A stretch of DNA of 64,000 nt from Epiperipatus broadwayi (Eukaryota > Onychophora > Udeonychophora > Euonychophora > Peripatidae): assembly GCA_028023455.1 (NCBI GenBank), contig JAQFVV010001079.1, forward strand, positions 1 through 64,000. Reading direction: 5' to 3'. Below are positions 50,185-61,836 of this stretch, in pieces. A program made the translations under genes and the position numbers. The notes beneath the pieces were generated by a model that saw only the letters and a list, made by a program, of their open reading frames with translations, did no database searches and had not been told where the DNA came from. Positions within the stretch are counted from its first letter, which is position 1. Each line of letters opens with the position of its first letter.

Positions 50185-51064
50185 TTAATTTCTTTGTTTG
50201 GGTTTTCCATTGTCCCTCAATCTCTGTACTTTTCTTTGCAGTCCCGCTATTTCTCCACTTTGCATTTCTTGTTGGCCCTGGGTTGCATCTAACCTTTTTT
50301 TCATGCCCTCTAATTTTTCTTTCACTTTCAACCCTCTTCCTGTATGTAATTCTTTTGCTGTTCTACAGATTCTCTCACTTTGATAATCTCTCATCTTATT
50401 CCGCTAATATTTTCCTGTGTATTCTTTGAGTGGGTGGATATTCTATGTTGGCATTCTTCTTGAGCCTCACCATTCCTCCTTTGACATTCTATGTTAAGCT
50501 TTTTCATTTCACTTTCTATGTTTTCCAATATCTGGCTCACCCCTTTTCCTGCTTCTATGACCATTGCTCCCACCTTTTCTAATATTTTGTTTTTGTTTTG
50601 TTCCCTTCCTTTTTTATCTTCTTCCCTTTTTTGTGCTCTCCTTCTTTCATTTTCTTCTCTTTTTATTTCTTTATTTTTCCTTTCTTCCTTATCCTTTCTC
50701 TCTTTTTCTTCCCTTTCTATTTTATCCTTTTCCTTGTCTTTTGTCTTTTTATTTCCTTCTCTTCTTTATCCTTTCTTTTCTGTTCTGTCATTTGGTTCAT
50801 AATGAGCGCAACTATTAGGTTTATATCTACAGCTTTCTGAATTTTGGGCTTTTCTCCCTCTGGTACTACATTCTCTATCGACTCCCCATCTACAGTTTCT
50901 TTTTTGCTATTCGCTGATTCCTCTTCCATATTACTACTATCTGTATCTTCTATTAAGCATTTTTCCTATTTTCTCCATCAGCCTTACCTTCCTTTCCTCC
51001 CTCATTTCCTCAACTTCCTCCCTTATTCTTTCCATACTCTCTTCTGCCTTAACTTCCATTATTA
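50185..51064 (-). pseudogene. broken upstream part of the antisense Lys/Glu-rich gene
   Basis: Successive minus-strand frames in different phases (a run of about 40 codons from 51064, then 50717-50929, 50391-50573, 50185-50394) all have acidic/basic coiled-coil composition. The 50717-50929 piece holds a hydrophobic segment reading DINLIVALIMNQM, and the others contain Gln/Glu-rich helices (GQQEMQSGEIAGLQRKVQ). Frameshifts between pieces suggest a decayed reading frame continuous with 48941-49996. Composition alone could produce some of these frames. Confidence 0.35.
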
Positions 51065-51935
51065 ATTTCTTTGGTTACTTAATTTCTATGTGGCTATCTG
51101 GCCCCCTTTTCCAACAAACCCACCTAAGCCTGAATCACCACCTTGTTTTGTTACCCCTCTAGAAGTTCCTGATCATTTATTATTTTACTAACTAACTTGC
51201 TCAGTATTTTACTTCTTTTCTATTACTAATATAAAATCAAACAAAATTTAAAATATTTTAAATGCAACTCACCTTTGGCTTGCCTTTTCATGCTTCACTC
51301 CTGGTTCTGCTAAATTTATAATTATAGTTTATTATTAATTTTAATGTTATTAGTTATTTATTTGTTTTCCCATGGTTTGATAAATTTTTAACACCAAATG
51401 CTCATATACTTTTCTCTTGCCTGATTTTTCCCTTTTTGCTTTAATATTGCTCACATCTTATCTTGACTCACATCCTTGTCATAAAACAATCAATTTTGAA
51501 AAATTTTAACACGTTCTCTCCCTTTGATAGCGAATTTATGTGAGGATAATTTAATTTTCTTAAATTACCTCAGGTGCCAGCAATCATCAGGTGAGATATA
51601 CATGTAATACTTTTGATAAGCCACATTTAATGATACACTATATACATAGCTAGACTTTTATTAATATGAATCCATTTTTACGCATTATTACACGATTCAA
51701 ACATGGAAAAAAAAATTATACAGATATAAGGTTTATATATGTAGTTTACATTTTTAGCAAATAAACTTTTTAGGAATGGAATAATTAATAAAATCTAGGT
51801 AGGGTGTTCATACTTGGGAGAAAAAAATCCTTTTACTATGCATTTTTACTTTTTCACCCCTCTGTGCTGAGATTCCACTCGTTTGCTCAGGTCGTGTATA
51901 GTGGTAATAAAGCCACACATTGTGGTGACATACCC

Positions 51936-51949
51936 GGAAGAAAAAAAAA
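51936..51949 (+). promoter_or_regulatory. polypurine tract before the right LTR
   Basis: GGAAG followed by nine A, ending 5 bp before the TG of the right LTR. In LTR retroelements this is where plus-strand DNA synthesis starts, and it sets the element's orientation as +. The 5-bp gap (TCTAC) is slightly larger than usual. Confidence 0.6.
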
Positions 51950-51954
51950 TCTAC

Positions 51955-54900
51955 TGTAATGGTCAAATATGTGCATTTGTGCAACAAAATATAGAACTCT
52001 GATAGATCATCCTAAGGCCGACCAGGTTTACGGTGATGGAAGCCACAGCTCTGGCCTAACCATAGTTCCTCTACCATTGCTCATAGACTTACAACCTTAC
52101 AAATGACACAGTTGAGGTCACAGCAGCATTTCTCTTCTTCACATGCCGGCAGCAGCTCAACAGTATCACACAAGATGGGTAACAATTGGTATTTTATATA
52201 GCATATCTATATAGGCATCATGTGGCACACTATTATTATTAATTATTCATAAAATTTCAATAAATCACATAGCTAATTACTAAAGGTTAAATAATAGTGA
52301 GTCGGTGAGCAAGACTAAGACAAGAAACTAGAGTAAATTTAAAATCAATTTAATAAATTCAATGTAACAATAATTCAAAACATTATTATAGTAAGCAAGT
52401 TTTGGATTTCACATGCAGGTGATTCAGGGTCATTACAATTCAATGGGGTTCACACGTAAGTGATGCGTTATCAGTAACAATTTTGGATGTACAGCTTTAT
52501 GCAATTTGGCTTACATATATAGGTTAGTTTACTAATAAGTGATTTTAACTTTCCAGTATAATTAATAAAGTTTCGAGGTTTTGGATATCCGTTCTACATA
52601 TATATGTATATAGCCTCATATCACTCGCAGGTGATATTATGTAGGTTACAACTAATTATTTATTAAGCTATACATATATTCTCTATCACTCACAGGTGAT
52701 AAAATTACAATACATTAAAATTTTGCATGAGTGGAATTTTAATTTAGAATGATTTGACTTTCCTCATGGTTATCTATGCCAATTTTATGCTATAATAGGA
52801 TTTAGATTTTCTATATGTTAGCGGAAGTGATAATAAATTTTGTAAAGAACATCATTTACTTAGCACAAATATTTAATATATATTCTCTACCCATTAATAT
52901 GCAATTTAGATTGGATTCTAGTCAGATCAATGCTGAATTAATTATTAAAATGGCGGGTTGAACTGATTAATGGAAGTTAGACTTCAGATACTAGTGTGTA
53001 AAGAAAAACATATAACTCTGAGTCTTATTTGTGTCTCATATGTGCCTTATTCATAGGATTTTTACCGAGTAATGGTTCCCTGTGACCGATTCTCATTGCT
53101 GTGGTATAAGAGGCCATTTTAGTCTGGCAGATCGAGCAATTTATATAAGAATATGGGAGTCTTATGCTCTGGGTGAGTCTCATGCTCCATTATAAGAATG
53201 CAGAATGTGGAGGTGCAAACCCATCCGACATGTGAAGAGGATAATTGCCCAAAATAAAGGTAATGGTGCTGCACGATGACATGTGACCATTAAAGAAGTA
53301 CAGCAATAAGAAAATATGCCGTAGCGTTTTGTAAGGACACATATGCACCACTGACTACATAATCATATTTAAAATTAAGACGTTAAAGTAAAAGTTTTTT
53401 TTATGAAACTACTCACATCAGTTCATATTATAGTACTCTTAATAATACTATTTAGGGAATTTATGAATCCAATCTACAAAGTTATCTATATAGGCTTTGA
53501 TTTAATTAGCTTAAGGAGGATTACAGCGTATGAGGAATTAAAATATAAACTTATAGATTTATGCTGTATTTTTATCACTTTAACTAAATATTTGTTTAAA
53601 ATATTAAATTAAAAAGCAAATTTATCTTAAGGTGATGATACGTTTGTAAGGTTTTTTAATTCTAGACATTTTATCCTTTCCAAAACAGAGCTTTTTATTT
53701 TGTATATACATGTTATATATATGCGCATTTACATATATATGCGAGAGAATTTTTATTTAATTCTCGCTAAGAGTTTAATTAAGGATAAAGCTCGGTTTTG
53801 AAGTTTTATACCATAAACAAGATAAGGTAACTAAATAATAATAAAATTTGGCATAGGTTAACTTAAGTAATGCATTTTAAATCATAATAAAATTTCAAGT
53901 AAGTGAAATTTGAAATTTGTTCATTTTAAAAGAAAGTTGTGCGAGGTTCGCTAAAATATTATTGATTTAGTTTTATAATGCTATCTCAAAGATTAATGAT
54001 GGCAAACATTATCATTAACTTAAGACAATAATAAATTAGCATAGAAATTTTCATAATTACATTAACAGCTTATTGCATTTTATACGTTTCTAAATTTATA
54101 AAACATTTAATTCCTACATTATAGCAAATTGAAACAGATAGCATTTAATTACTTAGGATCAAATTAATATGTAACTAAATCAAACATTATTTTATGAGTA
54201 ACCCAAAACATAAAATCATACAATTATATTAATAAAGATGTGTGTGAATGTGAGTACATTAGAATTTGAAATAATAAATCATAAATCATTTAGAAATCAG
54301 TTAAATATTTTATATCAGATAAATCATTTTGTATCAGTTATATCAGACAATTTAAATCAGGTTTTTAAATTAGTTTTTTATCATCAGGCAAGACTTTAGG
54401 ATTTAAATACAGTTATTACATTTATAATTTGGGTGAGTTTTAGATTGAAATTAAAAAAAAATAAAATATACATAAGTTTAATTTACAATATTAGGATGGC
54501 CATTAATTTAAGGTTAAGCTAGCATTTAAATTTGGAATTAGTTGAAGTTTTTAGATTGGAAGGAGTAATTACCGTAGTTATCTTGATCTTTCTCTGTTCT
54601 GGCAAGTTCTTTGGATAGCATGACATCTTTAGGTTCTGGCGGTGGTCAACTCATGTTCTCCTGGCTTAGATGGCTCTTCATCGGGCAGAAGGCTAGATTT
54701 CGAGCCAACTTACCCCAACATGTTGTTTATTCACCTTATTACAATTATCCTTTCAAAAGCTCTGGAATTTTTGTGAATAATAAAAACTGCGTAATGAAAA
54801 ACTAAAACTATCTTTGAAAGATGGCTGCTATTCTTTTATATTCTTACCCCCCCCTTCTCCTTCATTATTTTATTTTTTTAGAAGTTTTTTCTTGGCCCGT

Positions 54901-55533
54901 ACGATAATCACCAGTTATCGCGGAAGCCTGCTGTGTCAAATATTAAATAGGTAAAAAAAAAAACCATTGACAGGCCGTAATTTATTCAGTTTTCTAAGTT
55001 TTATTCTAAATATAATTTTTTTTAATTAATCTTATACCAGTAAAGATTAATCATGCTGGTGACAGTGTGTCCAGAAAAACAAATGTAAAATTTGGAAAAA
55101 CATTTTATTATATATGTAACCTGACCGTTCTAATTTACTGATATATGCAGAATTATACAATTTTGAAAATATATAATTTAACAAATATATAAAATTATAG
55201 AAAATGTAATGTTTTATAATCTATTAACATTTATATTCTTGCATATATGTAGTCTAAAGTTACACATACAATTAGTTTTCCACTTAGCAATTTATTAACA
55301 ATCTATATATGTGCGTATTTCACTTCATGAGTTATATAAATGAATGTTTCTGTAAGTATTTAAACATACACCCACACATACATGATTGTATTATTTAGAT
55401 TTAAATTTAGGCAGGATTTATTAATATTTATTAATACATATACGAGATTTTGGTGGTATGTATATAGGTATGAATACTACTATATAACATATATAGTAGG
55501 TGAAACAGTTGGGTTGAAAAGCTGACTGTTTCA
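51955..55533 (+). repeat. right LTR
   Basis: 3579 bp, beginning TGTAATGGTC and ending ACTGTTTCA, with the same terminal hairpin (55501-55509 with 55525-55533). It is collinear with the left LTR over its full length, apart from the Penelope-like insertion missing here and a few small indels (for example a duplicated GAAATTT near 53902). By eye the first 240 bp differ by about 6%, and much of the rest by less. Confidence 0.85.
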
Positions 55534-55537
55534 ATAG

Positions 55538-56332
55538 TATGGTTTTAAAAAAATGTCTTTGCTATAGTTTTATTTAAGGGTTTATAAATAAGTTATTAGT
55601 GTATTGTTAGTAATTGTTTTATTGTTATTTAGTTCAGGTTTATTTATCTATTATGATATCTGCTTTGTTTTGAGATAAATCATTATAATAGCAAAATATA
55701 TGTATATAATTATGAATGTATGCATAATGAAATAATCATTAGCAATAGTATTTAAATTGCTAAATATAAATATATTGTACCTTTATTTATTTATTTATTT
55801 TTAAAAAATGAATAAAGAGATATAGTAGTATTATTCTGATTGTTTGAATATTTATTTGGTTTGTGAATTATAATGTAAATCTTTCAATAATATATATATA
55901 TATATGTTGTTGTTTTTTATTGAAATTATTTCTTTTTTTTTTTATTCTAAAAAAATTTTAAATTGCTAAACGAAAGTGTTAAAGTTTATTTTTAAATCAG
56001 CATGTGATTTATGAAAGGCGGGAATCAGACTGGCAGGTGATGAAAAATTAAAAAAGATGACATTATTTTCGTTCGTCATTTTTCTTCAAATTTCTCTTAT
56101 AAATTTCTTTAAAAAGATTTATGGTATTAAGTATTTCTACTAAAAACAATGTGTTAAGTACAACTTTGTGATTTGGGCATTTCCCCTTTCTACTTGTTCA
56201 TTAATCAACATTGGAAGCTTTAGTAAACCATAAAACTTCAAAAGTAAACCGGCATTCTTTAAAAAGTTTTTAAAAAATAGCTATTATAATTGATTAATAT
56301 ATTCCATTATAACTTTCAAATTATTTAGTGAT
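55538..56332. other. AT-rich noncoding gap between two retroelements
   Basis: Contains TTTA repeats near 55783-55802 and a TA tract near 55893-55905. From about 56010 the sequence is less biased and may be the 5' untranslated region of the gypsy element, but no LTR end or primer site could be defined. Confidence 0.5.
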
Positions 56333-56827
56333 TTGAAAATCATATTCAATTTCATCGCATATATAACAGAAAATGTGTATGCAGTTATCAAATCTGAAGT
56401 CATACCTGCTGCTAACTTGCAGCAGGATGAATTTATTCAACTCAGTAAAGACTACTGTGTGGAAATGATTCAATTAACTGCTCATAATGAGTTACGAGAC
56501 TCTAATGAGAAGATGGAGATGGTAAATAATGTGGTCTCGAGTCGTTTTCAGGAAATAGATGTTAAGATTGAACAGATGAGGAAAAATTTGGAATTTCATG
56601 AGATGGGAATTAGTGGAGAGGCAGAGATAAAAAAGGATGTTGCAAGTGTCTGTGTTCAAATTGAGGAAATAAAATCAGTAATGTCAGTTGACCATGAACA
56701 CATAACAGATTTGCAAAAGCAATTGGAAGGGTGTGTATTGGAAATGAATAAAAATAAGGCAAAAAATAGTTTTGCAGACCAGGACTACTTTAAAGATGGA
56801 ATGGTTGTGGGAAATCAACTACAATAG
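56333..56827 (+). pseudogene. gag: gag N-terminal coiled-coil region of the gypsy element
   Basis: 164 codons rich in Glu, Lys and Met, with heptad-like spacing at about residues 50-140 (e.g. KIEQMRKNLEFHEM, HITDLQKQLEGC). The frame closes at 56825 and is followed by about 160 bp of broken frames before the gag core. Many invertebrate gypsy gags have a coiled coil ahead of the capsid. The Met at 56333 may not be the true start. Confidence 0.55.
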
Positions 56828-56993
56828 GCCAATCATCAACAATGTGCTAATCAAATTTCTAATGAAGGAGCAATGATTGATTTTCTAGGGTCTCACAGTG
56901 TGCCATTCCAGCAGCTAGTGGTCATTGTGTTAATCATGACAGGTCCTGATTTATTAATGTTAAAGTGTTTAAGGGGAATATAATGAAAACCCC

Positions 56994-57581
56994 ATGGAAT
57001 ATTTAAGCACTTTAGAGGAGTTATTTACTCTTAATGTGTTATCTGAGAAGGAAAAATTGGCTATTGCCAATAATCATTTGTATGCGTTGGCAAAAGAATG
57101 GTGGCGATCTTTATTTGAAAGGCCTCAGACATATGGCGATTATTGTCAGGCCATTATGAGTAATTTTTGGAATGAAGATAAGCAAGATTGTATTAGTCAC
57201 CATCTTTCTCTTGAGAAATATGTTCATCATAAAGGGAGTTATAACCAATTCTTCAGACAGCAAGTTGCTAAGTTTCAAACCTTAACTGCTTTTCCACTTT
57301 CTGAGACACAAATTGTGAGAATTTTACACCGAAATCTGACTCGTCACATTGATCAGATATTAGTGGCAGAAGATAGACACATGGTTGAAGAAGTGGCAGA
57401 CATTCTAGGGACATTGGAAGCCAGAGATAATGCTTATGATACTCCATCTAGGAATAAGAGGGATAATCCTAATGTCTCAGTAGCAAGTTTGATTTACAAT
57501 ACCCCAAGAAACCAATTTATAGGTCCTTCTAGGAAAATTTCCCAAAATTATCATCGATCAAGAAGACAAATCCCATACTGA
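56994..57581 (+). pseudogene. gag: gag capsid-like (retrotrans_gag) region
   Basis: 195 codons opening with MEYLSTLEELFTLN and containing AKEWWRSL at about residues 33-40, then the FW...F..Q and LT.H-type segments typical of the retrotrans_gag domain. The C-terminus becomes Arg/Asn-rich (NKRDNPN, YHRSRRQ) as in nucleic-acid-binding gag tails. No CCHC zinc knuckle is seen before the frame breaks at 57581. Gag packages the element's RNA into cytoplasmic particles. Confidence 0.75.
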
Positions 57582-57751
57582 GAATAGATTTGTGACAGAA
57601 GTAGAGAATATGGTCGTAGTGCCAATTCACAACTGGGGAGTTATCCATATAGCACCCATAGTACAAGAGTTAAGACTCCAGTGGCTGGAATTGCAAGTCA
57701 GCCATTAAACTAGATAGGGCCTCATGGCAATGTTCCTCACTGCAGGGACTG

Positions 57752-58426
57752 ATGACTAATATGGGGAGGTACAATTTAATTTTGGCTGTGAATTCACTGA
57801 AATTTGATGTAGATGATTTTGGAATTGAAGAATTGGATGATCAACCTTTCTTTAGTAATTGTCCAGAAATTGCTGTCATGGTGGAGAAAATTAAAATTAA
57901 AGCCTTAATTGATACTTGTAGTCAGGCATCTTTTATTAGTGATGAATTATATCATCAACTTCAAGAAAAGGGTGTGATTGTTCCATCCTTGCCGATTAAG
58001 CAATCTTTTCAAGTTACCTTGGCTAATGGTTGCAAGATTAAATTGGTTCCTCGGCAAATATGGTTAAAGATACAATTGAACTTAATGAATCAGGAACATG
58101 CATTCTTGATCATGACTGGGCTAATATATACCATGATTTTAGGGTCTGATTTTATGCAATTGCATGGTTGTATCATTGATTATGTTGAAAAACGATTGGT
58201 ATGTAGAGGCAAAATAATTGACTTTGAACAATATGTGCTTCATCAATCTTTAGGGCTGAATTGTACTGAAATGGTTACAACTGATCTTGATGTTCGATTG
58301 AGATTAAATGAGACATTTAATTTGACCACAGAACTAAAGAAAACCTTATGTCAATTGTTGTGTCAATATAAAGAGGTATTCTCGAAACAACCTGGAATTA
58401 TCAGAGGATATACCCATCATATTTAA
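57752..58426 (+). pseudogene. pol: protease and start of reverse transcriptase
   Basis: 224 codons. The aspartic protease active site reads LIDTCSQASFIS at residues 53-64; the usual D-S/T-G has Cys in place of Gly (D54-T55-C56), which probably inactivates it. A second protease segment, ILGSDFM, lies at about residues 130-136. The C-terminus (LLCQYKEVFSKQPG) is the linker normally leading into RT. A stop at 58424 interrupts it, but the same frame continues for about 25 codons with RT-like residues (SYPIPYQY). Confidence 0.8.
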
Positions 58427-58509
58427 TTAAGTGATCAAGAACCATTTCAGTGTAAGTCTTACCCAATACCCTACCAATATAAGAATGAGGTGGAGAGCAA
58501 ATTTAACAG

Positions 58510-59336
58510 ATGATAGAATGGGGTGTCATCCAAAAATCTGCCTCAGCATTCAATAATCCTCTCGATGTTGTGAAAAGGAAGGATGGATCAGCTCATGTTT
58601 GTTTGGATGCTCGATGGTTGAATCATAGGACCAATCCAGAATGTGATGTTCTTCCAGTTATGCAGGAGTTATTGGCTCATTTTAAAGGAAAAAGAGTATT
58701 CACTACTGTAGACTTAACTGCCAGTTATTGGCAAATTTATTTGCATTCACAGGACCAAAAGTTTACAGCTTTTAAATATGAAGGACAATCGTATATTTTC
58801 CAAAGAATGCCCTTTGGATTGGTCAATAGTGGAGCAAGTTTGATCCACTACTTAGACCAAGTCTTGTCTGCTGATGTAAAAAACCTACTGATGATGTATG
58901 TAGATGACATTGTCATAGCATCAAGGAATATGTCTGATCATCTACGACATTTAGACATATTTCTTCAAGAGTGTAAAAATAAGAATATTAAAATCAACTT
59001 AAAGAAGAGAACCTTTGCCACTGAAGAGATTGCATTTTAGGTTATCTTGTAGGTGCAGGAGGAATTAGACCCCACCCCAGCAAGATTGCAGCCATTAGGG
59101 ATTTTTCTAGACCTGAAAATAAGAAGCAATTGCATTCATTTTTTGGAATGTGCAATATTTATCATTGCTTTTATCAGAACTTTGCTTTTGATACAATACA
59201 TTTGTCTCAGTTGCTTAAGAAGAAGAATAGGTGGAAATGGTTAGATGTCCATCAAGAAGAATTGGAAAGAATAAAGTTAAAATTTTTGGAATCGGTGGTT
59301 TTGCTCTACCCAGATTTTAAACAACCATTTTAGTGC
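58510..59336 (+). pseudogene. pol: reverse transcriptase domain of the gypsy element
   Basis: From residue 1 the frame reads MIEWGVIQKS, the RT start in Ty3/gypsy. It keeps the first catalytic Asp (TTVDLTASYWQI, D68), the QRMPFGLVNSGA block (98-109) and the catalytic YVDD (130-133). All three catalytic Asp are present. A frameshift near 59037 moves the thumb/connection (LGYLVGAGGIRP..., RDFSRPENKKQLHSF) into another frame that stays open to 59333. The domain copies element RNA into DNA. Confidence 0.9.
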
Positions 59337-59905
59337 AAACTGACAGTAGTGGGTATGGACTCAGAATGGTGTTCTACCAGATGGATAAAGATGAGAAACC
59401 TTTAGTCTTATACTTCTTAAGTCATAGGTTGAAAGGTTCAGAACTGCATTACTCAGTAATGGAAAAGGAAGCTCTGGCCATGGTATGGGCTTTTTCTAAG
59501 CTCAAACAATTTTTGTTGGGATCATGAATGATAGTAGTAACAGATCATAAGAGCTTGGAATTTTTGAATAAGGCATATTTAAATAATGATTGCTTGATGA
59601 GGTGTAGTTTATTCCTACAGCGGTTTGATTATACTGTGCAGTATTGTCAAGGCAAAAATAATGTAATTCCTGATATCCTTAGCCAGAATCCAATTAATTT
59701 TGCAAACCAACCAGTAAGTGATACAGAAAATGTGATTGTGATGGTCATTACTTTAATGGTTGATGATTCAGTGGAAAAAGAATTAGAAAATATTGTTGAA
59801 CTCCAATTACAGGATCCTAAACTCGGACCAGTAGTATGTCAATTGACTAATAATAATGTAGCCAGAGAGAATACAGAACCAATGGGCAATGGTGAAGTGA
59901 TGTGA
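59333..59905 (+). pseudogene. pol: RNase H domain of the gypsy element
   Basis: The catalytic pattern is visible: QTDSSGYGL (first Asp), HYSVMEKEALAMVW (Glu) and VTDHKSLEF (second Asp). The end of the domain reads QGKNNVIPDILSQNP, the usual HxxGxxNxxADxLSR-type ending with Gln in place of His. An in-frame TGA at 59525-59527 splits it just before the second Asp. The domain would degrade the RNA strand after reverse transcription. Confidence 0.85.
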
Positions 59906-59926
59906 TATTGATTATCAAAGGGCATA

Positions 59927-60608
59927 TTGATGTACCAAGTTGATCTTGCAAATCCAGGATTTTGGAAGGTTTTTGTTCCTGCTTGTAAGAAGAAAAAGCT
60001 TATTAATTATCTTCACTGTCTCTGTGGGCATTATGTTCCTAGGAAGGTAGAACATGCTCTGCATAGGTTATTTTATTGGCCTCACATGTATACATCTATA
60101 TTGGATATGATCCAGTCATGTGAAATTTGTTTAAAGACAAAATTTTTGAATGTCATATGCGGAAAAATGGCAGCCTATTTTACCAGGGAAACTCAGCGAA
60201 AATTTGGCCATTGACTTTTATGGGCTACTACCATCTTATTGTCATTTTAAATTTTTACTGGTGGCCTATGATTTGTTTACAAAATATGTAACAGCCTACC
60301 CAGTAAAGAAAACATCAGCCAGTGAAGTAATAAAAGTGGTGACAGACTCTCAATTTCCAATAATTGGGAAACCGGAATCTATACTGTCTGATCATGCCAC
60401 TACGTTTGTGTCATCAGAATGGAAGAATTGGCTATGGATTCAGAATATTAAACCAGTACTCATCTCTATACGCAACCCACAATCTAACCCATGTGAAAGA
60501 GTGATGAGAGATTTAAGTCGATTGTTTAGGGTATATCTTGATGGAAATCATCAGGGATGGGTGAATCAGTTAAAGTCAGTGTTAGCCTACATCAGTTCTA
60601 CAAGCTAG
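59927..60608 (+). pseudogene. pol: integrase of the gypsy element, truncated
   Basis: 59927-60214 holds the HHCC zinc-binding domain (H30-x4-H35, C65-x2-C68) and FYWPHMY. After a frame change, 60150-60608 holds the catalytic core with D22 (AIDFYG), D81 (LSDHATTF) and E116 (SNPCERVMRDL). D81 and E116 are separated by 34 residues rather than the common 35, a one-residue contraction before the Glu (NPCE instead of GQVE). The frame ends at LAYISSTS and the C-terminal DNA-binding region is missing. Confidence 0.85.
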
Positions 60609-61313
60609 CCAGTATGAAAGTATTATACAATTGTTAATGTCAATTGAATAAATATATTTTGAATTCAATAAAATTCCTTTTGTTCAGAATTATATTTAGT
60701 ATATAATTAATTATAAGTTAAATTAACCCTGAGAACTAATTGGCAATATATTTTAGTCAATGCTCAATATTATTAAGTTATGTGATATAATTAGCTATGG
60801 TAATATTATAGTTTAATATAATTATTTTGAAGCAATTTATTTTATCTTAATATATGTATAACATGCTATTAAATAGGTATTACATTTATTATCTTCATAG
60901 TATTTATTCTTGCATGGTACATGCATTTTATTATAGTTGAAAAGTTACTATGAACTTTATTAATTAATGGGTGCCTTATAGGTATATCTTATCCAAATCT
61001 TTTCTTTATTTCTAATATAATCTATCTATTATAAATGCTGTTCAATAATTTAGGCCATATCATCTTTTACTATGGCATATATGACATGCTACATTGATCA
61101 CCAATGTTTAAATTCATTTTTCTTTATTTATATTGATTTAATATATTTTCCATTACAATTGTCATCCAATCATATGATTATGTATATATAACTATGATAT
61201 GTCATATTCATGTACTATTACAAATCAAGCCTAAAACGTGAGACTTGATTCATTATGATTTGAGGATGGAAAATAATACAGCATTAAATTCCATTACAAT
61301 ATATATATATATA

Positions 61314-61374
61314 CTGATTAATCTAAATGCAACAAAGCACTAAAGTATTGTTACTGCGAGACATATATATATAT
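61314..61374 (+). repeat. short repeat between TA tracts (copy of 44186-44234)
   Basis: ATTAATCTAAATGCAACAAA and GCACTAA match 44186-44212 with few changes, and a (TA)n tract lies at each side. The inverted segment that follows is less well preserved than in the 44-kb copy. Confidence 0.55.
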
Positions 61375-61836
61375 AATGCATACATTTGGTGAGTAAAATA
61401 TTTTTTGAAAATAATGATTATTTTAAATACTTTGCAGTTAAAATCTCTGATTAAAAATTTTAAAAGTAAATAAGTTTTGCTTGATTCTAGTTTGCATTTT
61501 TATTTTGAAATTTAAAAAAAGGAAAACTCCAAAAATTTTTGAAGAACAAAAGAACTGCTAGCATATTTTTAAAGATAGTTAAGAGTTAATAGTAATCTAA
61601 AAAATAAAAGTAATATCTACATACATCTTTTTAGAAATTTTTTTTTACTTACCATTAGAAGTAATGAATTAATTTATAACTTTGATTTTTAGGGATATAA
61701 TTATAATATGCATGCATGTGTGCATTGGATTATCAAATTAATTGTCTTGTAAAAATGTAGCAATATGAATTTTTAAGTTTAATTTTTTTTATAAAGACCA
61801 GTGTGTACACACAAATTTGTATGGGTACACATATCA

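Larger units (their letters stand above)
48229..51954. other. internal region of the long-LTR retroelement
   Basis: The first 700 bp are AT-rich with no frame. From about 48600 to 51060 the + strand is pyrimidine-rich, and the only substantial frames run on the minus strand. From 51065 to 51930 it is noncoding. Directly after the left LTR, no TGG-type primer-binding site is seen within the first few bases; TGGGAA lies 13 bp in. No pol motif was found in any frame. Confidence 0.65.
44307..55537 (+). mobile_element. long-LTR retroelement with 3.6-kb LTRs and antisense internal ORFs
   Basis: Two direct repeats (44311-48228 and 51955-55533) flank a single-copy 3.7-kb interior. Outer ends are flanked by ATAG on both sides (44307-44310 and 55534-55537), while the inner junctions share no such duplication, so this is one LTR-interior-LTR unit rather than two insertions. 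The LTRs start TG and end CA. A polypurine tract precedes the right LTR, giving + orientation. No obvious tRNA primer site follows the left LTR, and no RT, integrase or protease was found in the interior. In plan it resembles plant LARDs (long LTRs, non-autonomous). The LTRs differ by a few percent, so the insertion is not recent. Confidence 0.8.
56333..60608 (+). mobile_element. decayed Ty3/gypsy retrotransposon, LTRs not found
   Basis: Gag, protease, RT, RNase H and integrase follow in the Ty3/gypsy order, with integrase last. Frame changes occur near 56990, 57750, 58505, 59040 and 59333, and again between 60140 and 60215. In-frame stops lie at 58424 and 59525, among others. The integrase core stops at 60608 with no C-terminal region. 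No LTR pair was recognised on either side, so the copy may be truncated or its LTRs too diverged to see. It lies about 0.8 kb beyond the long-LTR element and is unrelated to it. Confidence 0.85.

Noticed and set aside
50491-51065. Plus-strand Phe/Ser/Leu-rich frames opposite the Lys/Glu-rich gene (also 49302-50045)
   Set aside because: They mirror the pyrimidine-rich strand opposite the Lys/Glu-rich codons and have no domain of their own.
44311-55533. Simple segmental duplication or two independent solo LTRs
   Set aside because: Only the outermost flanks share the 4-bp ATAG; the inner junctions do not match, and a polypurine tract lies just inside the right copy. An LTR element explains all of it.
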